A DNA stretch of 64,000 bases from Tangfeifania diversioriginum. Its GTDB lineage: Bacteria; Bacteroidota; Bacteroidia; Bacteroidales; Prolixibacteraceae. The stretch's first letter is position 1. Each line of letters begins with the position of its first letter. The translations under genes were made by a program, and so were the position numbers. Below, piece by piece: positions 53,517 through 61,795 of the stretch. The notes beneath the pieces were generated by a model that ran no database searches, was not told where the DNA came from, and was given only the letters and a program-made list of their open reading frames with translations. The stretch covers positions 1-64,000 of the forward strand of contig CAMCBW010000011.1 of NCBI GenBank assembly GCA_945873105.1, read 5' to 3'.

Positions 53517-54692
53517 ATGAGACAATTTAAACTGTCAACGCTCAGTTTGCTGGCAATCACACTGCTATTTGCCTCCAACAGCCTAACCGGCTTCTCGCAG
53601 GAGCAATACAAGGAAAATAAAGTAGTTGTTGCCAAAGAGCAATACAAGGGAGGCACCTTCTACCCGGTCCAGCAATACGATCAGGTAAAAAGCAAGAAGG
53701 GTCCAAAAAACATCATTCTTTTCATTGGTGATGGAATGGGACTGGCCCATATCTATGCCTCCATGACGGCCAACGGTGGATCGCTTTTCCTACAAAACTT
53801 TGTCCATTGCGGCTTCTCGAAAACCTACTCCTCTTCGGCCTATATAACTGATTCCGCAGCAGGTGGCACTGCTCTCTCCAGTGGAGTCAAAACCTACAAC
53901 GGAGCTATTGGCGTCGATGCTGCCAAGAACAACGTAGAAACCATCCTCGAAAAAGCCGAGAAAAAGGGGCTGGCCACCGGACTGGTGAGTACCTCCGCCA
54001 TCAACCATGCCACTCCAGCCTCCTTCATTGCACACCAGGCTTCCAGGGGAAGTTACGAGGACATTGCCGCCGATTTCCTTAAAACGGATATTGATGTTTT
54101 CATTGGAGGTGGAACCAAATCCTTCGAGAAGCGCAAAGATGGAAGAAACCTCTCCAACGAACTGAAGGAGAAAGGATACCAGGTACTTTACAAAATGGAA
54201 GATATCCAGAAGGTTACATCGGGAAAATTGGCTGGACTAACTGCAGACGAGCACAATCCACCATTTTCAGAACGTGGAGAGATGCTGGTTCCAGCCACAG
54301 AGACGGCTATCAACCTGCTTTCACAGAACAACAAAGGGTTTTTCCTGATGGTGGAAGGATCGGAGATCGACTTCCTCGCACACAACAACCAAACAACGGG
54401 CGTGATCCAGGAGACGCTTGAGTTCGACAGGTCCATTGGTAAAGCCCTGGCATTTGCCGCAAAAAACAGGAATACCCTGATCATTGTGACTGCCGACCAC
54501 GAAACAGGTGGAATGACACTCAATGGAGGAAACAACAAAACAGGCGATGTTACGGCAAAATTCTCCAGCACAGACCATACCGGCATCTGTGTTCCGGTCT
54601 TTGCATTTGGCCCTGGCGCCGAAGAATTTACCGGCTTCATGGAAAATACGGAGATCGCCAAAAAGATGATGAAATTGCTAAAGGTCCAATAA
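53517..54692 (+). CDS. Alkaline phosphatase
   Basis: This 391-residue secreted PhoA-family enzyme has a signal peptide (cleavage probably after GFSQ near residue 28). Metal-binding Asp71 lies in GDGMG, the nucleophile is Ser113 in TDSAAGGTALSSG, and the second metal site is built by EGSEIDFLAHNN, ADHETGG and the final DHTGI histidine. It should release phosphate from organic esters in the periplasm. Compared with E. coli PhoA it is shorter and lacks the crown insertions. The ATG at 53517 is used; a TTG six bases earlier also opens the frame. Confidence 0.94.
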   Translation: MRQFKLSTLSLLAITLLFASNSLTGFSQEQYKENKVVVAKEQYKGGTFYPVQQYDQVKSKKGPKNIILFIGDGMGLAHIYASMTANGGSLFLQNFVHCGFSKTYSSSAYITDSAAGGTALSSGVKTYNGAIGVDAAKNNVETILEKAEKKGLATGLVSTSAINHATPASFIAHQASRGSYEDIAADFLKTDIDVFIGGGTKSFEKRKDGRNLSNELKEKGYQVLYKMEDIQKVTSGKLAGLTADEHNPPFSERGEMLVPATETAINLLSQNNKGFFLMVEGSEIDFLAHNNQTTGVIQETLEFDRSIGKALAFAAKNRNTLIIVTADHETGGMTLNGGNNKTGDVTAKFSSTDHTGICVPVFAFGPGAEEFTGFMENTEIAKKMMKLLKVQ

Positions 54693-54704
54693 TGGTGCAA
54701 TCAT

Positions 54705-54747
54705 AAAAAAAGGGAGCCGGTCCAATTTTACCGGCTCCCTTTTTTTT
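54705..54747. terminator. Bidirectional intrinsic terminator
   Basis: GGGAGCCGGT (54712-54721) pairs with ACCGGCTCCC (54730-54739). A seven-base A-run precedes and an eight-base T-run follows. It should end transcripts of both the alkaline phosphatase and the convergent S4 gene. Confidence 0.95.
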
Positions 54748-54752
54748 GCGCT

Positions 54753-54962
54753 TCATGGCTCTATCTTGATCGTTTTCCCAAAAATCTGAACTACATCACC
54801 AGGCCGAAGCTTGGCCCTTTTCCTGGATTCAGCCACACCATTCAATGTCGCCTCACCATCCTCCACCATCATTTTTGCCTGACCGCCGGACCCGGCAATC
54901 CTCAGCAATTTGAGCATTTTTATCAGCTCAATGTATTCAGCACCATTCAGATTGTAAACCAT
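54753..54962 (-). CDS. S4-domain RNA-binding protein (YbcJ-like)
   Basis: This 69-residue protein is a single S4 fold (LIKMLKLLRIAGSGGQAKMM, then VEDGEATLNGVAESRKRAKL). The family (YbcJ/YlmH-like small S4 proteins) binds structured RNA, perhaps ribosomal, with no catalytic part. The ATG at 54962 is used; a TTG three codons earlier is less likely. It is the last gene of a leftward series (purN, LD-carboxypeptidase, yraN, yjbR, S4), but hairpin repeats separate most of these. Confidence 0.85.
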   Translation of the reverse strand: MVYNLNGAEYIELIKMLKLLRIAGSGGQAKMMVEDGEATLNGVAESRKRAKLRPGDVVQIFGKTIKIEP

Positions 54963-54970
54963 ATCCAACA

Positions 54971-55084
54971 AATTGTTTGAAATGTTTAAGCTGTTTAAAA
55001 GGTTTGAAATGTTCGGGATGTTTGTGTTAGTTTAACCAAAACGTCAACTTTTTAAACATTTCAAACCCTTCAAACATTTCAAAC
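54971..55084. repeat. GTTTGAAATG hairpin between yjbR and S4 genes
   Basis: The left arm has GTTTGAAATG, GTTTAAGCT and GGTTTGAAATG units. The right arm has AAACATTTC and AAACCCTTC units, across a loop of about 35 bases. The right arm ends directly at the yjbR stop codon (TCA at 55085). Confidence 0.88.
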
Positions 55085-55450
55085 TCAAAATGTATCTTCG
55101 CCTCTTTTGACAGCCTCCTGCACCTTCCTTGGCAAAGATGCCAGCACCAGCTCGTAGGAGTGGGTGATCATCTCCTCTAAAAGGCTATCTGGAAGGATCC
55201 CCTCCAGCCTCACGGTATTCCAATGTTTTTTGTTCATGTGGTAGCCCGGAAGGATGTCATCAAAGCGTTCGCGCAAATCGATGGCTCTTTCGGGATCACA
55301 CTTCAGGTTGATGGCAGGTGTCTTGTCAAGGCTAAGCAGTGCAAAGATTTTACCACCCACCTTGATCACCAATGTCTCTTCATCGAAGGGAAATCCTTCT
55401 GTAACCCCTTTCTTGGCAATACAGAATTGCCTAACCTCTTCTATGTTCAT
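55085..55450 (-). CDS. MmcQ/YjbR-family protein
   Basis: This 121-residue protein is a complete single-domain member of the MmcQ/YjbR family, with a double-wing DNA-binding-like fold: MNIEEVRQFCIAKKGVTEGF, then GGKIFALLSLDKTPAINLKC, and HMNKKHWNTVRLEG. Its biochemical function is unknown. The ATG at 55450 is preferred over a start at 55483. A copy of the AGTGCCTAA hairpin lies directly upstream, so its promoter must be within or beyond that repeat. Confidence 0.87.
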   Translation of the reverse strand: MNIEEVRQFCIAKKGVTEGFPFDEETLVIKVGGKIFALLSLDKTPAINLKCDPERAIDLRERFDDILPGYHMNKKHWNTVRLEGILPDSLLEEMITHSYELVLASLPRKVQEAVKRGEDTF

Positions 55451-55484
55451 GGTGCAATTATTTTCTTTTGTGAAATTAATCAAA

Positions 55485-55603
55485 AAGTGCCTAAAGTGAA
55501 CTAAAGTGCCTAGAGTGCCTAAAGTTTTGGACTCCCAACAAATCTCCAGTATAGCATAAGTACTTTAGGCACTTTAGTTCACTCTAGGCACTTTAGGCAC
55601 TTA
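55485..55603. repeat. AGTGCCTAA hairpin, copy 2
   Basis: The left arm has AAGTGCCTAAAG and AAGTGAACT units, the loop contains TTGGACTCCCAACAA, and the right arm returns with CTTTAGGCACT units. The final unit contains the TAA stop of yraN. The loop sequence is shared with copies 1 and 4. Confidence 0.93.
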
Positions 55604-55990
55604 GTTGACGGGAGGTAGAAACGCCCCCTCAAAATGCTCCAGCGTATGGCCACCCTCCCTCCTGATCAAGATGGAGATCACATCAAACCTTGTTTCAAGA
55701 TCCACGTTGTGAATCCTTAGCCAGGCATCAGCTACCTCCACAATGTTCCTTATTTTGGAAGTTGTAACAGCTTCCCAGGGCTCCTCTGCATAATTTTCCA
55801 TTCTGGTTTTTACCTCTACCACCACAATCTCCTCCCCTTGCCGGGCTACAATGTCAATCTCCTTGTGTCCGTGGTGCCAATTGAGGTCCAGGATGCGGTA
55901 TCCATTCACCGCCAGGTATTCACGGGCAATCACCTCTCCCTTCTTGCCCAAATCCTCCTTCTCAGGTTTAATTGCTGATTCGGCCCTCAT
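55601..55990 (-). CDS. UPF0102 (YraN-like) nuclease-fold protein
   Basis: This 129-residue protein has a PD-(D/E)XK-like restriction-endonuclease fold: LGKKGEVIAREYLAVNGYRI, then HKEIDIVARQG and IVVVEVKTR, where Glu-Ile-Asp and Glu-Val-Lys form the expected metal site. YraN proteins are conserved but of unclear role, perhaps linked to DNA uptake or repair. The ATG at 55990 is used; a TTG at 56005 would overlap the LD-carboxypeptidase stop. Its own stop lies in the hairpin repeat. Confidence 0.88.
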   Translation of the reverse strand: MRAESAIKPEKEDLGKKGEVIAREYLAVNGYRILDLNWHHGHKEIDIVARQGEEIVVVEVKTRMENYAEEPWEAVTTSKIRNIVEVADAWLRIHNVDLETRFDVISILIRREGGHTLEHFEGAFLPPVN

Positions 55991-56001
55991 GGTTGCTTTT
56001 T

Positions 56002-56907
56002 TCAAAATGGCTGACTGATCCCCACAGAATCTTTTGTAACCTCCAAAAGGAGTTCACCCCCCATCAAAAGTGGAAAATTTGGCAATTCATGCCCTGCAGG
56101 AAAACCAAATACGACAGGATAACCGTACCCGGAAACTGCATCCCTGATAATTTCAGCTGATGTTGATCCAAAAGCGGCTGAACTTGCTTTGGTATCCGTG
56201 AAATAACCTACCACCAATCCGGCCAGGTTGGCCAACAGACCCCCGAACTTCAAATTCATCATCATCCGGTCGAGGTGGTAGTCGTACTCTGCGATGTCTT
56301 CCAGAAAAAGCACTTTCCCATCCAGTGACTGGTCGAGGGGAGTTCCGCGCAAACTGTAAAGCAGGGAGAGATTCCCTCCTACCAGAACGCCGCGTGCACT
56401 TCCAAGCCGGTTAAAGTCATGGGGAGGAATTTTGTACTTTAATGCCTTCCCCCTGAGTAAATCCAGCATAACATCCAGACTTTCAGTCCGCTGACCATTA
56501 TCGAAAAAGAAGGAGGGCATCACGCCGTGGATGGAGGTAATATTTTGATTTGACAAATAGGCATGAAATACGGTAATGTCGCTGAAACCTATCAGCCATT
56601 TGGGATGAAGCACAAAGGTTGTCCAGTCAAGTTGCAGGATGGTTCGCAGGGAGCCATATCCACCCCGGTTGAAGAAAATCGCCCTTATACCCGGATCGTC
56701 CAGTGCCAGTTGCAAATCGTGGGCCCTTTCCTCATCCGTTCCGGAAAACATGTGAAAACCGCCAAAAGAGTGAGGCCCTATCTCCACAACAAACTTTTCG
56801 GCCTCCAATAGCTCTTTGGCCGCTTCGACGATCTCCCGGCCGACTTTTCCAGCGACGGAGACCATTGCAATTCTATCACCTGGTTGAAGAAAGGAAGGTA
56901 GAACCAT
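56002..56907 (-). CDS. LD-carboxypeptidase (S66 family)
   Basis: This 301-residue serine peptidase of the LdcA type removes the terminal D-Ala from tetrapeptides during peptidoglycan recycling. The catalytic triad is visible: Ser109 in GFSDIT, Glu203 in FLEDIAE and His273 in AGHELPN. There is no signal peptide, which fits a cytoplasmic recycling role. It lies 11 bases upstream of yraN and is probably co-transcribed with it. Confidence 0.93.
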   Translation of the reverse strand: MVLPSFLQPGDRIAMVSVAGKVGREIVEAAKELLEAEKFVVEIGPHSFGGFHMFSGTDEERAHDLQLALDDPGIRAIFFNRGGYGSLRTILQLDWTTFVLHPKWLIGFSDITVFHAYLSNQNITSIHGVMPSFFFDNGQRTESLDVMLDLLRGKALKYKIPPHDFNRLGSARGVLVGGNLSLLYSLRGTPLDQSLDGKVLFLEDIAEYDYHLDRMMMNLKFGGLLANLAGLVVGYFTDTKASSAAFGSTSAEIIRDAVSGYGYPVVFGFPAGHELPNFPLLMGGELLLEVTKDSVGISQPF

Positions 56908-56910
56908 TTT

Positions 56911-57041
56911 AAAAAGTGTCTAAAGTGACTAAAGTGAACGAGAGTGACTAAAGTTATCTTATATAAGTAAACCTATATACAAATATAAGGAGTTCCAAAG
57001 TACTTTAGGCATTCTAGTCACTTTAGTTCACTTTAGGCACT
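56911..57041. repeat. AGTGCCTAA hairpin, copy 3 (inverted loop)
   Basis: The arms carry AGTGTCTAAAG, AGTGACTAAAG and CTTTAGGCACT units. The loop differs: it is AT-rich and carries GGAGTTCCAA next to the right arm, the reverse complement of the TTGGACTCC found next to the left arm of the other copies. The last unit, on the minus strand AGTGCCTAA, encodes the final Ser-Ala-stop of purN. Confidence 0.92.
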
Positions 57042-57599
57042 TCCCAAAAGCAGTGCCTCAATGGTCCGCGGAAAGTGCTCCATCTCCAGCTCATGGATTT
57101 TCATGGCCAATGATTGCGGCGTATCCGCCGCAACTATAGGGCATTTTGCCTGAAAAAGGGTTTTACCATGGTCATAAACCTCGTCCACCAGATGAATGGT
57201 AATTCCGGATTCTGTCTCCTTGTTGGCAATGACAGCCTCATGTACGTAAGAACCATACATACCCTTTCCTCCATAGGCGGGTAACAAAGCCGGGTGAATA
57301 TTCACCACCTGAAATTCATGGACGAATTTCTGTGGTAAAAGGAGCAAAAATCCAGCAAGAACAATCAGATCGATCTCCCTTTTTCTGAACTCCTCCAGCA
57401 ACCGGTCCGTATCTGCCAGCTCTGCTTTGGAAAAATGGTGCGCCTCTACGTTCAGATGTTCAGCCCTTTCCAATACAAATGCCTCTTTTCGGTTGCTCCA
57501 AACCGAATCAACACAGATGGAAGCATGATCCTTGAAAAAGCGGATAATATTCTCCGCATTAGATCCCGACCCCGAGGCAAGTATGGCTATTTTCTTCAT
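57033..57599 (-). CDS. purN: Phosphoribosylglycinamide formyltransferase
   Basis: This 188-residue enzyme transfers a formyl group from 10-formyl-THF to GAR in purine synthesis. The substrate loop ASGSGSNAENII opens the protein; the catalytic NIHPALLP (Asn and His) and VDEVYDHG (Asp) motifs are intact. The ATG at 57599 is used. The last codons and stop (AGT GCC TAA) are one unit of the downstream hairpin. It diverges from acpP, an arrangement common in Bacteroidota. Confidence 0.95.
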   Translation of the reverse strand: MKKIAILASGSGSNAENIIRFFKDHASICVDSVWSNRKEAFVLERAEHLNVEAHHFSKAELADTDRLLEEFRKREIDLIVLAGFLLLLPQKFVHEFQVVNIHPALLPAYGGKGMYGSYVHEAVIANKETESGITIHLVDEVYDHGKTLFQAKCPIVAADTPQSLAMKIHELEMEHFPRTIEALLLGSA

Positions 57600-57676
57600 A
57601 TACAATTACTTATACTCAGTGATTTTTAGAATTTTCGACCCTAATATTCTACATAAAGCCAAAGGAGGTAAATTTA

Positions 57677-57766
57677 ATGGTAAAACTGCCACATTCTTTG
57701 GCAAATATTTGGAAGATAATTTTGTTTCTTCGTTTCTTTGCAATCGCTGAAAAATTCAGTGTGTAA
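57677..57766 (+). CDS. Possible 29-residue leader ORF upstream of acpP
   Basis: ATG at 57677 is preceded by AAAGGAGG with 8-base spacing, an unusually good Shine-Dalgarno for this genome. The frame encodes MVKLPHSLANIWKIILFLRF and nine more residues, then TAA, 35 bases before acpP. It may be chance, because a TTTCTTTG promoter-like stretch (57733-57740) lies inside it. Confidence 0.2.
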   Translation: MVKLPHSLANIWKIILFLRFFAIAEKFSV

Positions 57767-57801
57767 ATTTAACAATAGTAACCACGTAAAATTAAAAAAT
57801 T

Positions 57802-58038
57802 ATGTCTGACATTACGGCGAAGGTAAAAGCAATCATTGTTGACAAACTAGGTGTTGACGAGAGCGAAGTAACGACAGAAGCGTCTTTCACAAACGATTTG
57901 GGCGCAGATTCTTTGGACACAGTAGAGTTGATTATGGAGTTCGAGAAAGAGTTTGGAATTGCTATTCCTGATGATCAAGCTGAAAAAATCGGCACGGTTG
58001 GTGACGCTATCACTTACATCACTGAGAACGCGAAGTAA
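57802..58038 (+). CDS. acpP: Acyl carrier protein
   Basis: This 78-residue acidic carrier of fatty-acid synthesis is modified with 4'-phosphopantetheine on Ser37 in the [10 protein letters not shown] motif. The four-helix pattern and length are normal. It starts the acpP-fabF-rnc series, which runs on one strand with gaps of 27 and 3 bases and is conserved in the phylum. The promoter should lie near 57709-57740; a TTTCTTTG stretch is the best candidate box but lacks the TA. Confidence 0.97.
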   Translation: MSDITAKVKAIIVDKLGVDESEVTTEASFTNDLGADSLDTVELIMEFEKEFGIAIPDDQAEKIGTVGDAITYITENAK

Positions 58039-58065
58039 TTAAATAGTAAGGTCTTAAAAATCAAT

Positions 58066-59316
58066 ATGGAATTAAAACGAGTTGTTGTCACCGGTTTGGG
58101 CACAATCAACCCGCTTGGCAAAAATGTTGAAGAGTATTGGGAAGGCCTAAGGAATGGGGTCAGCGGTGCAGGCCCCATTACTCGTTTTGACGCCTCCAAG
58201 TACAAGACAAAATTCGCCTGCGAGATAAAGAATTTCGATCCAAATGATTACCTGAATCGGAAAGAGGTGCAGAAACACGACATGTATGCCCAATATGCAT
58301 ACATTGCTGCAGCTCAGGCAATTGAAAATTCCGGATTAGATCTTTCCAAAATCGACAAAGATGAGGTGGGTGTAATTTGGGGCGCAGGAATCGGCGGATT
58401 GGATACATTCTACCAATCAGTAACCGATTTCAACAGCAACCCGGATAACCCAAGGTTTTCTCCCTTCTTCATTCCGAAGATGATTGCCAACATGGCAAGT
58501 GGAAACATAGCCATGCAATATGGATTCAGGGGTCCAACCATCACTACAGTAACGGCATGTGCATCTGCAACTCATGCAATGATAGATGCTTTGACTTACA
58601 TTCGTTTGGGAAAGGCAAAAATCTTCATTGCAGGTGGATCGGAAGCAGCTATTACTCAGGCAGGAATTGGAGGATTCAACGCCATGCATGCGATTTCTAC
58701 CCGTAACGATGATCCCAAGACGGCATCCAGGCCTTTCGACAAAGACAGGGATGGATTTGTAATGGGAGAAGGAGCTGGAGCATTGATTCTGGAAGAGTAT
58801 GAGCATGCAATTGCGCGTGGCGCAACCATCTGGGCAGAACTAGTTGGTGGTGGGATGTCAACAGACGCTTACCACATGACGGCTCCGGATCCTGAAGGCG
58901 GCGGTGCGGTACTTGTCATGAAAAGGGCATTGAGCGATGCTAATCTTCGACCAGAAGAAATTGACTACATCAATGTGCATGGGACCTCTACCGGATTAGG
59001 TGATATCGCCGAACCCAAAGCAATCAAGAAAGTTTTCGGAGAACATACCTACCAAGTAGCCATCAGTGCGACCAAGTCGATGACCGGTCACTTGCTTGGA
59101 GCTGCAGGGGCAGTTGAAGCCATTGCCTGCATTCTTGCCATGAAGTACAGCATTGTTCCACCCACCATCAACCAATTTGAGCTAGATCCCGAAGTTGATC
59201 CGCTGATTGATTTTACTTTCAACAAAGCAAAAGAGCGCAACATCAACTACGCATTGAGCAACACTTTTGGTTTTGGAGGACACAACGGTACTGTTATCTT
59301 CAAAAAAATAAATTAG
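58066..59316 (+). CDS. fabF: 3-oxoacyl-ACP synthase II
   Basis: This 416-residue thiolase-fold condensing enzyme elongates fatty acids on ACP. The catalytic set is Cys165 (TACASATHAM), His in HGTSTGLGD, Lys in KSMTGHLLGA and the second His in that motif. The usual HGTSTPLGD has Gly instead of Pro. Length and start are normal. It follows acpP directly and should elongate acyl-ACP delivered by it. Confidence 0.97.
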   Translation: MELKRVVVTGLGTINPLGKNVEEYWEGLRNGVSGAGPITRFDASKYKTKFACEIKNFDPNDYLNRKEVQKHDMYAQYAYIAAAQAIENSGLDLSKIDKDEVGVIWGAGIGGLDTFYQSVTDFNSNPDNPRFSPFFIPKMIANMASGNIAMQYGFRGPTITTVTACASATHAMIDALTYIRLGKAKIFIAGGSEAAITQAGIGGFNAMHAISTRNDDPKTASRPFDKDRDGFVMGEGAGALILEEYEHAIARGATIWAELVGGGMSTDAYHMTAPDPEGGGAVLVMKRALSDANLRPEEIDYINVHGTSTGLGDIAEPKAIKKVFGEHTYQVAISATKSMTGHLLGAAGAVEAIACILAMKYSIVPPTINQFELDPEVDPLIDFTFNKAKERNINYALSNTFGFGGHNGTVIFKKIN

Positions 59317-59319
59317 GAC

Positions 59320-60057
59320 GTGCTCCGAAATTTAAGATACCAAATAAAACTCTTTTCTTCCCCAAGAAAAGAGTTTTATTCGTTTATCAAAGCGCTGACC
59401 GGACACAGTCCGATAAAATTCAAGCTTTACGACATTGCCTTTATCCATAAATCGGCCTCTTATGTCGACAAACTTGGCAATGTTGTCAACAACGAAAGGT
59501 TGGAATACCTGGGAGATGCCATATTGGGAACCATCGTCGCTGAATATTTGTACAACCGCTTCCCCTTCAAAGATGAGGGTTTCCTCACCCAGCTAAGATC
59601 CAGGGTCGTTAACCGAAGCTTTTTGACACAGCTCACCTTTAAAATGAAACTGAACCGGTACGTGGTCTCCAATGCCAACTCTGTCAGTGAATCAAGCCAC
59701 CTTTATGGGGATCTGCTGGAGGCATTTATCGGGGCGCTGTACCTCGATTGTGGCTATACCGTAACCAAAGAGTTTGTGATCAAGAAAATCTTTAACCAGC
59801 ATGTCGACATCAAAGAGATGGAGCGTGTCGACAACAATTTCAAAAGCCAGCTGATCGAATGGGGACAAAAAATCAAACAGGAGGTTGAGTTCAAAACCAT
59901 TACCAACCCGGATCCCGGTAGTGAAAAGATGCCTTTTGTTTGTGAAGCCCACATAGACGGGAAAATTCAGGGAAGAGGAGAAGGATTTTCAAAAAAAGAG
60001 GCCCAGCAAAATGCTGCCCAACAGGCGCTCGAACGGCTTAGCCTAACTGAAATGTAA
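59320..60057 (+). CDS. rnc: Ribonuclease III
   Basis: This 245-residue endonuclease cleaves double-stranded RNA in rRNA processing and mRNA decay. The catalytic signature NERLEYLGDAILG starts at residue 58, DLLEAFIGALYLD follows, and a dsRNA-binding domain occupies about residues 175-243. It starts with GTG three bases after fabF. Codons 8-21 contain a perfect 17-bp inverted repeat (59343-59380), so the message carries its own stem-loop just inside the coding region. That is a candidate site of self-cleavage. Confidence 0.94.
   Translation: MLRNLRYQIKLFSSPRKEFYSFIKALTGHSPIKFKLYDIAFIHKSASYVDKLGNVVNNERLEYLGDAILGTIVAEYLYNRFPFKDEGFLTQLRSRVVNRSFLTQLTFKMKLNRYVVSNANSVSESSHLYGDLLEAFIGALYLDCGYTVTKEFVIKKIFNQHVDIKEMERVDNNFKSQLIEWGQKIKQEVEFKTITNPDPGSEKMPFVCEAHIDGKIQGRGEGFSKKEAQQNAAQQALERLSLTEM
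59343..59380 (+). promoter_or_regulatory. Perfect 17-bp stem-loop inside the start of rnc
   Basis: Bases 59343-59359 pair without mismatch with 59364-59380, with a CCCC loop and a T-rich 3' side. It could be an RNase III autoregulation site, or an attenuator that limits read-through from fabF into rnc. Confidence 0.7.
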
Positions 60058-60253
60058 AGAAATCTTGGCGGTCAGCTGTTCGATCTGCTCTCTGAACCGC
60101 CTTGGTTCCGTTAACAATCAAAAAAATATATATTGTTAATCAAATGGAGGGACTACTTCCATAAACCAACTGCTAAAGTCTAATAGCTAACAGCTTGCGT
60201 TCTATTGCTGTTAAATATTGTTAAGGATCCCCTGCTCATCGGATTTTATACTC

Positions 60254-60261
60254 TATATTTG
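60254..60261 (+). promoter_or_regulatory. -7 box of rprX, leaderless geometry
   Basis: TATATTTG lies four bases before the ATG at 60266, the same spacing as in tdk. No TTG at the normal -33 spacing is visible, so the promoter may be weak or need an activator. Confidence 0.5.
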
Positions 60262-60265
60262 TTTC

Positions 60266-61786
60266 ATGAGCAAAAAGATGATCAACATACTCGCTATTGT
60301 GATGGCCATTGCTGTTGTGGCTATGATATCGGTACAGCTGATCACTATCAACAAAACGGCGAAACTTCAGGAAAAGAACTCCAATTATGTTGTCACGCGA
60401 GCCTTGAAAGATGTTGGTGACATCCTTGATTTCTGGGAAATTAATCACTTCTACGAACTGGATGCCAAATATTATATTCCGGATCCAAAACCTTCCAGCG
60501 GTCTTGGTCTCTACCCAAATTCTGACTCTTCAGAATCCTTTAAAAGGCTCGGAAGTTCGGGTGAGCTCACCATTTCCTACAACCAAAGCACGGTCAACAA
60601 TGCCAATGGCAAGTTTACCTTTGGAAAATCCCAGACCACCATTATCATTCCCAGCATGCAGAGCTCTTACGACCGTCAGAGCGAAAAACAATCCAGGGAT
60701 TTGCGGTTCCAGAGTTACATGATTGAAAGGTCGGAGAAAAAGGTAGAAGACAGGATATTGGGGGATGTCAGACACGAACTGGATCTTCAGTTGAAAGAGG
60801 CAGATATTTTCCTGCCATTCAAGTATTGTATCAAGTCAAGTGTCAATGGAAAGACAAAAATTGTTGCCGGTGACCCTGACTATCATCCGTTGAAAGGGAC
60901 CCGAGAGTACAAAACTGCCATCTTTTACGACGAAACCTCTCTTAAACCCAATTTCCTCTATGTATATTTCCCTGACCAGCATGCCGAGCAAATCAAGGCA
61001 ATATCCAACTTTGTTCTACCATCATTGATCTTAACGCTGATCATCATTGGGATCTTCGTCTTTACCCTTCAGATCATCCTCCGGCAAAAGAAATTATCCC
61101 AAATCAAGAATGATTTTATCAACAACATGACCCATGAGTTGAAAACCCCAATTTCAACCATTTCGCTTGCCTCCCAAATGCTGAAGGACAATTCGCTGAT
61201 TCATTCCCCGTCCACCATTGACCACATTTCCGGCGTCATTCTGGACGAAAGCAAGCGGTTAAGCGGACAGGTCGAGAAGGTATTGCAAATGGCCGTTTTC
61301 AACGAAGGGAAGATAAAACTAAAGTTTACGGAGATCGACCTGAACCAGATCGTCTCCAGTGCAGCCGCCAATTTTGAGATCCGGGTCACCACCTCTGAAG
61401 GGACACTGGAGACCTCCTTGCTGGCAGAAAACCCGATGATCAATGGAGATGAAATTCACATTACCAATGTTATTTACAACCTGCTGGACAATGCCGAGAA
61501 ATACAGCAAAGAGAATCCACGCATTGAGATATCCACCGAGAACAAAAGTGACTGGGTAATTGTTCAAATCAAAGATTATGGGATTGGCATCTCAAAAGAG
61601 AATCTCACCCAGATTTTTGAGCGTTTTTACCGTATACCTACCGGAAACGTGCACAACGTGAAAGGATTCGGGCTGGGGCTTTCCTACGTTAAACGAATTG
61701 TAGAGGAGCACCATGGAAAAATAAAAGTAGAAAGTACTGTGGGGAAAGGGACAAAATTCAGGATTTATTTCCCTGTTATCAAATAG
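60266..61786 (+). CDS. rprX: Sensor histidine kinase RprX
   Basis: This 506-residue membrane kinase has two transmembrane helices (about residues 6-28 and 249-272) around a large periplasmic sensor region with no recognised domain. The HisKA domain has His290 (NMTHELKTPIS), and the HATPase_c domain has the N box (NLLDNAEKYS), G1 (DYGIGIS) and G2 (GFGLGLSYV) boxes. The neighbouring RprY-type regulator identifies it as RprX of the Bacteroides RprXY system. The ATG at 60266 is used; the frame is open to 60218. Confidence 0.93.
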   Translation: MSKKMINILAIVMAIAVVAMISVQLITINKTAKLQEKNSNYVVTRALKDVGDILDFWEINHFYELDAKYYIPDPKPSSGLGLYPNSDSSESFKRLGSSGELTISYNQSTVNNANGKFTFGKSQTTIIIPSMQSSYDRQSEKQSRDLRFQSYMIERSEKKVEDRILGDVRHELDLQLKEADIFLPFKYCIKSSVNGKTKIVAGDPDYHPLKGTREYKTAIFYDETSLKPNFLYVYFPDQHAEQIKAISNFVLPSLILTLIIIGIFVFTLQIILRQKKLSQIKNDFINNMTHELKTPISTISLASQMLKDNSLIHSPSTIDHISGVILDESKRLSGQVEKVLQMAVFNEGKIKLKFTEIDLNQIVSSAAANFEIRVTTSEGTLETSLLAENPMINGDEIHITNVIYNLLDNAEKYSKENPRIEISTENKSDWVIVQIKDYGIGISKENLTQIFERFYRIPTGNVHNVKGFGLGLSYVKRIVEEHHGKIKVESTVGKGTKFRIYFPVIK

Positions 61787-61795
61787 AAAAACAAT

